A DNA stretch of 24,142 nt, from the NCBI GenBank assembly GCA_003427395.1, contig BFEA01000058.1, positions 3,274,355 to 3,298,496 of the forward strand. The letters run 5' to 3'. Position numbers and translations under genes: made by a program. Below, one piece after another: positions 9,731-17,490 of the stretch. The DNA comes from Chara braunii. Lineage: Eukaryota > Streptophyta > Charophyceae > Charales > Characeae. Position 1 is the stretch's first letter. Every line of letters begins with the position of its first letter. Below the pieces are notes generated by a model. The model was not told where the DNA came from and did not search any database. It was given only the letters and a program-made list of their open reading frames with translations.

Positions 9731-10313
9731 CCCTTAGTCAAGTCAGCGCATACAACCAAGTAGCACGACGACTCACACATGAGCTTTTATCGCACCACTT
9801 TGTTCTTCAAACCCAAGCAATCTCATGTTTCTTCTTGGTTATTTTAGGTTCCTTCCTTCCATCAGGCAGGATTCTACTTCAGTCATATATCCTTGATAAG
9901 CTTAGTCCTGAAGAAAGGAAAAACAGTATATCACATAGCCATACAGGCAGTCCAATCGAAGGGCATAGCCTGTAAGGGTGTACGAGAAAGGGTTAGGCGA
10001 CGTGTATCTCGTAGTTCCCCGCCTCCAGAGTTTTTCCTGAACTCCGACAGAGCTCCCTCAATCGCCCTGTCATCGATCTCGTATCATACATGCAATAGGA
10101 CGTATGAACCTTTATAGGAATATATCATTAGACAAGTTATAGTATTGACGAGATCGGTTTATGAGATGATCAAACAGGGAAAAGAATGGAGGAGGATGGA
10201 AGAGGTAGGCACCACCACACAGTGATAATGTCTCTCTCCTCTCCAACGCCCCAGACTTTTCCCCTTCCTGGCCCCTACTTATCTCAGGGTGTTTTAATAG
10301 TGAAATAACAACC
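9731..10313. other. Unrecognised non-coding stretch
   Basis: It begins with one more CTCACACATGAG core at about 9770-9783. Apart from the short dispersed repeat at 10012-10064, no gene or repeat is recognised. Confidence 0.5.
10012..10064 (+). repeat. Short dispersed hairpin repeat, copy B
   Basis: Second copy of 4055-4107. The stem here is GAGTTT (10028-10033) facing GAACTC (10039-10044), with one U-G pair. Copy A has GAACTC facing GAGTTC. Both arms have changed and pairing is kept. Confidence 0.65.

Positions 10314-10371
<58 letters not shown>
10314..10371. repeat. (TAA)n microsatellite
   Basis: An uninterrupted AAT/TAA run of about 19 units. It is the first of three similar tracts in the same orientation (also 12033 and 13786). 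Confidence 0.95.
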
Positions 10372-11029
10372 TCAGAAGGTAAGTGTGTCAGACCGCGGAC
10401 AACGCCGTCACACTAAAGCCAAAAAAGCCTGACAATGTCCGGAATAGTAGTAATGCACCGCTACCATACCAACGGAGAATCAGATCATCGCATCAGGTCG
10501 TCAATGAAGATGCTGACTATCTTAGACCATTGCCAAGACCAGATACATACCTTTACATCATCAACCTCATCCCTCTCTCTCTCACTCACTTACACACTTT
10601 CACACAAACATGGGTCGAGGGATCACACGAAATCCACACTCGAGACCAGAGATGCCTAGTCCGGATATGTTCAATCCTAACGGATTACTACAGTTTCTGG
10701 GATTAGTCACTAAGCGCCCAGCAGCGTAGATCACAACAACCCAATACCCGTACCCGCATCAAAGGTAGGTGGCTCTCCTCTTTATTTGTGTCTGTATGTC
10801 TGAATGTCTGTATGTACGTATCTGTCTGTCTTAATCAGTCTTGTCTGACCGTCTGCGTCTGTTTGGCTGATTGTATGTGTCTAACTGTTCCTTGTATATA
10901 TCTTTCTGATCCTTTTCTCTCTCTCTCTTTTCCTGACTATTACTCACTCCTCTCCCGGTTCTTCTTTCTTCCTTCTCCTTTTCTTGTATGCATGTTCGTC
11001 CCCTTTTCGCACCCTCTTTGTATCTCTGC

Positions 11030-11031
<2 letters not shown>
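10372..11031 (+). other. Leader-like stretch and splice-donor-like site of unit I
   Basis: This resembles the later units weakly. GCGCCCAG (10715-10722) is followed by a short segment ending in AAAG|GTAGGT (donor-like, 10765), then a pyrimidine-rich TCTG/TGTC-type low-complexity stretch. No reading frame has recognisable content. The exon/intron reading is an inference from position and consensus only. Confidence 0.3.

Positions 11032-11093
<62 letters not shown>
11032..11093. repeat. (CT)n microsatellite
   Basis: About 30 uninterrupted TC repeats within a pyrimidine-rich stretch. Confidence 0.95.
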
Positions 11094-11097
<4 letters not shown>

Positions 11098-11327
11098 ATG
11101 TGGGTGTATCTGCCTGTTCGTTCATTTGCTTGAGTGTCTGGCTGTGTTTTTGACTGTGTTTCTGATTGTGTGTCAGACTGTCGTCAGCCTGTCTCTTTCT
11201 CTCTCCGCCCCTGCGTGTGCGTCCGTCTGTTTACTGGCGTCTACCAGTTCTGTCTGTTTGTCTTGTCTGACTTGTCTGTTGCAGGCCAGTGTAGCCGTCG
11301 GGTTTTGAACCGTAGGTTTGTCCCTTG
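11094..11327. other. Degenerate TCTG/TGTC-rich stretch
   Basis: Pyrimidine-rich low complexity continues to TGTCTGTTGCAG at 11284, which resembles a 3' splice site (pyrimidine tract then CAG). It could close an intron that opens at 10765, but no coding evidence supports that. Confidence 0.3.
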
Positions 11328-11421
11328 GGTTCAAGGTCGTAGCCGCTACAGTCTGAAAAGGTTAAGGTCGTAGCTGCTACAGTCCTGGAAGGTCAAGGTT
11401 GAAGCTGCTATAGTGTCGATG
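11328..11421. repeat. Three tandem ~31-bp repeats
   Basis: GGTTCAAGGTCGTAGCCGCT, GGTTAAGGTCGTAGCTGCT and GGTCAAGGTTGAAGCTGCT each lead into ACAGT- or ATAGT-type ends. The three copies are adjacent. Confidence 0.75.
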
Positions 11422-12031
11422 GGCCCAAGTTGCAGACTTCCGAAAAATCCGGGAGTGGCCCATCACGCATTGCTCACAGCAGACCTCAGGCAAGCGGGCG
11501 AGTGGTAGAGTCTACCCGTACTGAGTCAACAGTCCCAGTCTCAGTCAGTCCTAGTTCAGCCAGGCAAGTACCACATGGGACTGTGTGTACTACGGGCATG
11601 GGAAAAGGGGTCAGACCAACGAGCTACAAAAGTATAAATCGAGAGACAGCGCCCAACCAGTCATTCATTCCTGCGCGAGCCATGCGGAAGCGCTGCCACA
11701 GCGACTTGTGCAAGGAGGTATGAAGAGAGCCCGAANCTGAAGTNGGCGAGAGAGAAGGANCGTAGCATAGCGATTGGGTAGAGGCAGCCATAGNTGCCAT
11801 AGCTNTAGTTTAGTGTAAAGTGTGTGTGTTCGAGTGTTCAGAGAGATGCGTGTGGGATATCCAGGGTGATTCAACTGTATGCGAACAGAGAGTTGCAAGG
11901 CGTTATACAGTCATTGGAAGTGAACTCGTTTCCCAATTACCATATCTATGAGTTCTGAGTAGGCGCATGTCCCCAGTTCGCTGTGCTACTATTTGCATGC
12001 ATGAGAAGTGCAAATGAAAGCGAGTCTGCTT

Positions 12032-12032
<1 letters not shown>
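11422..12032. other. Unrecognised stretch with five ambiguous bases; tail of unit I
   Basis: Isolated N calls at 11736, 11744, 11760, 11794 and 11805. The last ~230 bases resemble 13500-13785. Shared are GTGGGATATCCAGGGTGAT versus GTGGGCTATCCAAGGTGAT, and CCATATCT...TGAGTAGG followed by a CGC-type block. Both lead into a (TAA)n tract. Confidence 0.45.

Positions 12033-12094
<62 letters not shown>
12033..12094. repeat. (TAA)n microsatellite
   Basis: About 20 uninterrupted TAA units. Confidence 0.95.
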
Positions 12095-12336
12095 GGCAAG
12101 GAAGGTGAGCAGTGGCGAACTTCAACAATCAAACTGCATCATATACACAAGATCAGATAGTCATGACCTCGAACCGACGGTAATATTGCATCACGAGTTT
12201 CATCACATTAGAAGGCATCAAGAGCTCATAATTGTCAATGCTGGTAGAATCTCATCCTCATCTTTAATGAAAAGTCGATGTTGACTTCCTATCTGGCGCT
12301 CGACGCCCAGACTATAGATGGAAGATCCTATCTAAC
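12095..12336 (+). repeat. Leader repeat, copy A (~241 bp)
   Basis: Starts GCAAGGAAGGTGAGC right after the (TAA)n tract. It contains GATAGTCATGACCTCGAAC and GAGCTCATAATTG and ends with CTGGCGCTCGACGCCCAG and CCTATCTAAC. The CTGG..CGC and GCG..CCAG ends of the last motif are inverted repeats. It is followed immediately, head to tail, by copy B. Confidence 0.8.
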
Positions 12337-12725
12337 GCAAGGAAGGTGAGAAATAGCGAACTCCAACAATCAAACAACAACATTCATATGAGACCAGATA
12401 GTCTTGACCTCGAACCTCAGCAGCATCTCACCAATTAAGAACACCCCAAGAGTTCATAATTGACAAAGTTGAAATAGTCCCATCATTATCATCAACGAAG
12501 AACCAGGTTAATATCCTATTTGGCGCCCTGCGCCCAGACTACAGATGACACATCCTATCTAGCCTAGATTACAATGCCGATAATGACGACAACAATTCTT
12601 TGAAGTATGAGCTGATAGCGGCAAATGCTGCATGCTTCCAGCACCAGGTATGTCTCTTGCTACACTCACAACCTCGTCCTACAACTCACAGATGCAACTT
12701 GTACCCAAAGGTCATCTTGCCCCCC
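12337..12725 (+). repeat. Leader repeat, copy B, with downstream tail
   Basis: GCAAGGAAGGTGAGA to CCTATCTAGCC (12564) repeats copy A. The tail to ~12725 is shared with copy C only. It holds a short segment ending CCAG|GTATGT (donor-like, 12648), then CACTCACAACCTCGT, then CACCCAAAGGT-like sequence. The exon-like part is too diverged between B and C to judge reading-frame conservation by eye. Confidence 0.7.
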
Positions 12726-12884
12726 TTTTATCACACAACGACGCCACTCGGATATGGCTGCCTGCTCAGTTCGTGCGTGTTCATCTGCTATACTTGTTTA
12801 TCCTTGTTCCTCTGTCTGTTCGTGCGTGTCTGTCTTTGTGAGAGAAGGTTAACAACAGTCGGATTTTTCATCACCACTTCAGGA

Positions 12885-13065
12885 CACCCTTCACAACTTC
12901 AGGATGCAGCCTGCCTAAACATGTGGCTTTCAGGGTCTTTGGACCTTTCACCACTTCAGGACCATTCAGGTCTGAAAATCCTGAATGATAATGAAGTGGT
13001 GAAAGCTTCGAAGACCCTGAAAACCACTTGTTTAGGCAGGCTGCATCCTGAAGTGGTGAAGGGTG
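12885..13065. repeat. Long foldback: two 86-bp arms around a 9-nt loop
   Basis: The arms are 12885-12970 and 12980-13065. The reverse complement of the right arm matches the left at 77 of 86 positions with no gaps (counted by eye). The loop is TCTGAAAAT. Motifs such as CACCACTTCAGGA and GCAGCCTGCCTAAACA recur in both arms. It lies in the pyrimidine-rich segment after the donor-like site of unit II. Reasonable readings are a foldback or MITE-type element or an siRNA/young miRNA-type precursor. No target-site duplication was found. Confidence 0.85.
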
Positions 13066-13080
13066 GTTTTCATGGTCATC

Positions 13081-13270
13081 GGACCTTTAACCACTTCAGG
13101 ACCATTCATGATTTTTAGTCAGCCAAAAACTCTTCACTTGACCACTGCATGACACCCTTCACCACTTCAGGATGCAGCCTGCCTAAACAGGTGGTTTTCA
13201 GGGTCTTCGGACCTTTCACCACTTCAAGACCATTCAAGATTTTCAGACTGCCAAAAACTCTCACTTCAGA
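13081..13270 (+). repeat. Extra direct copies of the foldback arm sequence
   Basis: 13153-13238 is a third full copy of the left arm in the same orientation. 13081-13139 and 13209-13266 are direct repeats of the arm's distal part plus a GCCAAAAACTCT-containing extension. This indicates that the foldback grew from a tandem repeat by inversion of one copy. Confidence 0.75.
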
Positions 13271-13781
13271 ATTTTCATTCTTGAATTTTTAGCTACCCGA
13301 TAACCGCTTGTGGTCCTTGTAGGTTCGTTTCTGTATGTCTGTCTAATTCGTCCGTGGTGATATGCATTTGCGTGTCCTCTCTCCTTCTCCCTTCTCTCAC
13401 CCTCTCTCTTTCGTTGTCTGTAGGTACTGAGTAGTCAGGTAGAGAGAGGGCAGGGAAGAAACGGTGGACTTCAGAAGAAGGAGAGGAAGAATGCTCTTCT
13501 CTTTCTTCCATCGTGTGCGTGTGCGTGGGTTCGTGGGCTATCCAAGGTGATCCGGGATTGAAGTTCGAAGCGCCCAGGGGTGTCGGACACAGTGACAAGA
13601 GTTACGATGCGTGGGTGTTGATGCACCATAGCCAGTTGAAACAAACTCGAATTCAAACTGTGTTTTGGTTTCCATATCTTCTAGCTTTGAGTAGGGCGCT
13701 ATGCGCCAGTGTGAATCTCCCTCTGTCTGTATGTTTGTGGCGTGAATATAAAGCTAGCCCGGTTGTATAATAAGAATGAAA

Positions 13782-13785
<4 letters not shown>
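13271..13785. other. Pyrimidine-rich segment and tail of unit II
   Basis: C/T-rich to about 13420, then TTGTCTGTAG (acceptor-like). From about 13505 it resembles the tail of unit I (11822-12032), including the GTGGGCTATCCAAGGTGAT and CCATATCTTCTAG...TGAGTAGGGCGC blocks, and ends at a (TAA)n tract. No gene is recognised. Confidence 0.45.

Positions 13786-13845
<60 letters not shown>
13786..13845. repeat. (TAA)n microsatellite, interrupted by the hAT-like element
   Basis: About 20 TAA units. A short (TAA)n remnant at 14622-14640 lies on the other side of the inserted element, as expected if the element landed inside the tract. Confidence 0.9.
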
Positions 13846-13855
13846 GAGTACTAAT

Positions 13856-14620
13856 CAAGGTTACCTGACCGAACGTTCGGGGGCCCCCGAGCTGGCCCCC
13901 GAACGTTCGGGCGTTCGGGGTCCCGTGCGGGGGCCGAAAACAACCAGGTTCGGCCCCCGCCAAAAATTGTTTCGGGGCCTACAAATAATTTTTTTTTTCT
14001 GAATTTTTTTTGCGAGTTCTCTATGATGTAACCTACACGCCTATAAAGTTTGAAGCCATTCTGTTAAGCCAAAAAAACATTAAAAATCATCAAAGATGGG
14101 GGTGTCAAGACGTGCTCGCCCACTCACTATTCTGTTTTTTTTTCACTTTTAACTTTTTGTTTTCACTTTATTTCGGGGCCTAAACAATTATATTATTTTT
14201 TGAAAATTTTTTAATGAGTTACTGATTATGTAAGCTACATATTTATAAATTTTCAGGGCATTTGTCAATGCCAAAAAATAATTAAAAATCGGCAAAGATG
14301 GCGGTATCGAAAAGGTGCTGACACACTCACCCATTTTAATTTTTTTTTTTATTATTTTATTTTATTTTATCGTAGTGTTTATTTTCTGTATTTGATTTTT
14401 AATTCAAATTGGGTAAAGAATTTGGATGTAGTGCCCCGACAAATGTTGTTTAGTTTATTTTTCTCCATAACATTTTTTATTTTCGGATTTTTTTGAAAAC
14501 TGTTTTTTTTTTTTTTTTGTCCGCGTTCGGGCCGAACGGCCGAACGCCTTCCGAAGGGGTCATGTACGTTCGGGCGTTCGGGTTCGGGCGTTCGGCCTGT
14601 CCCGAACACCGGCAACCCTG
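13856..14620. mobile_element. Non-autonomous hAT-like DNA transposon (MITE type), 765 bp
   Basis: The left end reads CAAGGTTACCTG; the right end, reversed, reads CAGGGTTGCCGG (9 of 12 identical). GTACTAAT (13848-13855) and GTAATAAT (14621-14628) flank it as an 8-bp target duplication with one difference. An 8-bp duplication and termini beginning CA.GG are typical of the hAT superfamily. GTTCGGG/CCGAACG motifs are clustered at both ends (13870-13955 and 14519-14606) like hAT subterminal transposase-binding repeats. No transposase frame is present, so movement would need an enzyme from elsewhere. The interior is AT-rich with an internal duplication. Confidence 0.75.
13970..14345. repeat. Internal ~200-bp tandem duplication in the hAT-like element
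   Basis: TTTCGGGGCCTA begins copies at about 13970 and 14171. Each continues with a T-rich run, then GAGTT...GATGTAA or GATTATGTAA, CTACA, TATAAA, then GCCAAAAAA, ATTAAAAATC, CAAAGATGG and CACTCAC in the same order. The copies are diverged, so the duplication is older than or as old as this insertion. Confidence 0.75.
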
Positions 14621-14649
14621 GTAATAATAATAATAATAATGGCGAAAAT

Positions 14650-15055
14650 GCAAGGAAAATGAGCACTAGTGAACTTTAGAAATCAAGCAGCACTGTTAAC
14701 ACAAGATTAGATAGTCGTGACCTCGAACCAACAACAGAATTGCATCACGAGATTCACCAAATAAGGACTCACCAAGAGTTCATAATTAATAATGCTAAAG
14801 TAGTCCCACCACCATCATCAACGAATAACCAGAGTTGATATCCGATCTGGCGCTCGGCGCCCAGACTACATGCGGCAGATCCTATCTAGCCTACACTATG
14901 AAGCCGAAATATGACATCAACAACATTCCCGAAGTACGAGCATATGGCGATCAATGTCGCACGCTACCAATACCAGGTATGTCTCTCGCTTCACTCACAA
15001 CCTCGTTCCCGAACACACAGATGCCACTAGCACCCAAGGTTCACTATGCGCCCCA
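14650..15055 (+). repeat. Leader repeat, copy C, with downstream tail
   Basis: GCAAGGAAAATGAGCAC to CCTATCTAGCC (14892) matches copies A and B, including CTGGCGCTCGGCGCCCAG. The tail to ~15055 matches that of copy B, including the donor-like CCAG|GTATGTCTC at 14977 and CACAACCTCGT. Copy C followed the (TAA)n tract directly before the hAT-like element inserted. Confidence 0.75.
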
Positions 15056-15470
15056 TCTCCGTCCCTCTCTCTCACTTTCACGCGCACTCACAGACACACA
15101 CACACATCCATACACACACAGGCGGTAGTGTATCTTTCCATGTTCTAGTGGTAGATTCATACAATTTCTTTTATTTTATTATTATTTATGTAATACACAC
15201 ATATATATAATATATATATACACATATATACATATCTATATTATGTCGTTGATGGAGGTAGTGTGTACCTAGTCGCGGGGTTGGAGACTTACCAGTTTGC
15301 TCTTCCTCTTCTCGCTGTCGTCGTCGTCGCCGCACACGATCCGTCACGGAGTGCATCATGCCGACCACAGCATGGACAACCTGACCGGCGCAAGCTCGCT
15401 ATCTGCCGAGTCGGGTGGATGATAGATCCACCCTTGCACCAGTTGTGCGGCGAGTTGAGTCCCCTCTCCT
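15056..15470. other. Low-complexity and unrecognised stretch
   Basis: CACA-rich sequence to 15120, a TA-rich microsatellite-like run at 15195-15240 and unique sequence after that. No gene is seen. Confidence 0.5.
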
Positions 15471-15869
15471 TTCCATTCTTCTTCCTCCTTCTCCTTCTTC
15501 TTCTCTTTTTCTTGTTCTTCTACCTCCCTCCTCTTCTCCTTCGTCCTCTTCTTCTTCTTTTTCTTTTTCTTCTTCTTCTCCTTCTTCTTCTTCTACTCCC
15601 GCACGCTATCTCCGCTGCTTTGTGCGCCCCTCTGCGATGCTCCTCCCGCCATCTCTGCTGCTCCGCGCTCACCACCCCGCGCGCCCTTTCTGTCAACGCG
15701 CGCTATCTCTCCCTGCTCCCGCTCGCTTTCTTCCTGCGTGCATTCTCTGCTGCCTTGCATTTCCTCTGCGCGACCCTCCCCTCATCTTTTTTCCTCCCTC
15801 CTCTTTCTTCTTCTTCTTCTTCTTCTTCTTCTTTCTTCTTCTTCTTCTTCTTCTTCTTCTCTTTCTCCT
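15471..15869. repeat. Polypyrimidine tract, (TTC)n-rich
   Basis: Two nearly pure pyrimidine blocks, about 15471-15597 and 15787-15869, dominated by CTT/TTC units, with GC-rich sequence between them. All long open frames here are Leu/Ser/Phe low-complexity translations of the tract on + and Lys/Glu runs on -. They are not evidence of a protein. Confidence 0.85.
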
Positions 15870-16185
15870 TCGCGCCCGTCTTACTGCCAGCGCTCCTCCC
15901 TCGCGTGGTCTCCTTTGCTATCATTTACGCACGGCCTCCTCTTCGCGCATTCCTCCTCTGCTTCCGGCTCCTTGCTGCGCATCTCTTCTGCCTTCATGCG
16001 CTCTCCCTCTTCCACTATGTCCTCCTCTCGCTTTTTGCTGCGCTTCGCGAGTATTCTCCTCACGGTGCCGTAGTCCCAAGCGGTCAGGCGACCTCGACCA
16101 TATATCACTTTCACACTAATAAGTTGAATCTGCCGTGATTCAGAGCCAGATACACTCAACCGAATCTATCGAGAATAACTACGGG
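15870..16185. other. Pyrimidine-biased unrecognised stretch
   Basis: Continuation of the C/T-rich DNA with no recognisable gene. Confidence 0.4.
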
Positions 16186-16285
16186 ATCGAAGAAAAATGA
16201 ATAATAAGAAATAATAAGAAAAGAAAGAGAAAAAAAAGAAAACGAATCTAATAAATTTAAAAGAAAAAAAATAATAATAAAAAAT
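16186..16285. repeat. A-rich low-complexity stretch
   Basis: GAA, AAT and poly-A type sequence immediately upstream of the probable SINE. Confidence 0.8.
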
Positions 16286-16296
16286 CTAACTTCTAG

Positions 16297-16422
16297 CTAC
16301 CCTGTCGTGCCAACTGTCGGGCAGACAAACTAACCACAACTACTCCTAACATTGAGGTCACAAGTTCAAGTCCCCGCTGCCCGAGGTCGGGGTTAAAGTG
16401 CGGCCCCTTACAACAAAAAAAG
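16297..16422 (+). mobile_element. Probable tRNA-derived SINE, 126 bp
   Basis: AGTTCAAGTCC at 16363-16373 fits the RNA polymerase III B box (tRNA T-loop consensus). The segment ends in an A-rich tail, CAACAAAAAAA, at 16411-16421. CTAACTTCTAG (16286-16296) and CTAACTCATAG (16423-16433) flank it as an 11-bp near-duplication with two differences, as expected of a target-primed insertion. The A box is not convincing. Loss of the A box in an old copy is plausible, but a chance B box with an A-run is the alternative. Confidence 0.45.
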
Positions 16423-16433
16423 CTAACTCATAG

Positions 16434-17039
16434 GCCGGGGCAGATAGTTTGCCCCGAAACCTATTGAGCTAGCTCGCACTTCGGATAGAAGTGGAGCAGC
16501 CCAGATACATATAGAGTGTTGGGGCTGGGGCTCAGCCCACCTAGTGGTCTAAGCCCATACTCTAAGTCCGTGTACGTGTATGCCTCCCGGTCTTTGTACA
16601 TTTCTCAGTGTTGTCGGTTTGAGTGTGTGTGTGTGACCCGCAAGGGTACTTAGATGATCGGAAGGCCCGAAAAACCGGTACTTATCTGTGACCGTGACAT
16701 TAAGGGTTGCAACGGGGAAAATACTCAAGTAGCGGGTATGCTGGTACCACACCCTGTAAAGGTTAATGTGCCGAGTACTCGAACCCGAGCAGATGAAGAC
16801 AACAGTTGCCATTTTCAGATGTGCAAAACCCGTTAGATAGGCAGGTACCAGTTCAAGTAGTGTGACTCTAGGCCCTGTGCAAACGATATCAGAGGTCGCA
16901 ATAGTGTCTCCCTCAAAGGGACGAAGACACTGGCTGCTTGGGTGATTGCGCGGATACGAAGTCGCCACTCGAGAGGCGACTTCTTTTCTTCATACGGGGG
17001 GGTGAAGCTGGAGTCTCCACCCTAGTCACGACATTTGAG
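16434..17039. other. Unrecognised stretch ending in a perfect hairpin
   Basis: No gene is seen. GAAGTCGCC (16958-16966) and GGCGACTTC (16975-16983) form a perfect 9-bp stem with 8-nt loop ACTCGAGA, followed by TTTTCTTC. A related CGCCACTT motif is at 2118-2125; I recall AGTCGCCAC-type motifs in plant repetitive DNA but could not check. Confidence 0.45.
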
Positions 17040-17490
17040 TAAGGACAGACGTACCGACTGCCTTTTCCTATTACGGCAGGCAGTGTGTTTCTCTTGGGTG
17101 CCCCGGCCGCATGGTCGGGGTTATATTAATTTTTCAGTCGTCTTTAAATTTCACGGCGGCCCGATCTACCGACTTTCCCATACCGGCAGGTTTGACGCCC
17201 CGTCACTCGTTCTAATTTATTTTTGTCTTACCGTTTGATCCTTCAACGATTTGAGATTGTGGTTGCCGCATCTCGTGCGACCTTTCTTGTTTTTCTTCCA
17301 ACCCTCCGGTCCTTGTGGTCGGAGACTTTTAATTTTTATTAACCCCTTTCGGTTGTCGTATGTGTCGTATCACTGCGTATGATCACCTAAAAATCTTGGC
17401 CTCAATGGTCGAGAAGTTTGCTTCACGGCGCTATGCAAAAAAAAAATATCACTTTTTCCTCCAGACCGTCTCTGGTACGGTAACCGGTGT
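17040..17490. repeat. Palindrome-rich stretch
   Basis: Imperfect inverted repeats follow each other every 50-80 bases: ACTGCC/GGCAGG near 17055-17083, CCCCGGCC/GGTCGGGG at 17101-17120, CCGAC..CCGGCAGG-type near 17168-17190, CTCCGGTC/GGTCGGAG near 17303-17325, CTTGGCC/GGTCGAG near 17395-17413, and ACCGT/ACGGT near 17464-17480. The arms are related to the YCCGRC type, but units are too diverged to call a tandem repeat. Confidence 0.4.

Noticed and set aside
10788-11308. Ser/Leu-rich open frames of 106-121 codons
   Set aside because: They translate the (CT)n and TCTG-type low-complexity tract.
12600-13118. 172-codon open frame
   Set aside because: It runs across the donor-like site, the pyrimidine-rich stretch and both arms of the foldback, so it cannot be a conserved protein.
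13742-14002. Open frames with poly-Asn or poly-Ile runs
   Set aside because: They read through the (TAA)n microsatellite into the hAT-like element end. The same applies to the poly-Leu frame near 12033-12094.
15263-16138. 291-codon and overlapping 234-codon open frames
   Set aside because: They are translations of TTC/CTT low-complexity DNA (Leu, Ser, Phe runs), with Lys/Glu runs on the other strand. Absence of stops follows from composition.
16958-16990. Bacterial-type intrinsic terminator (9-bp stem followed by a T-rich run)
   Set aside because: The context is eukaryotic and there is no upstream gene. The stem is more simply another member of the palindrome-rich background.
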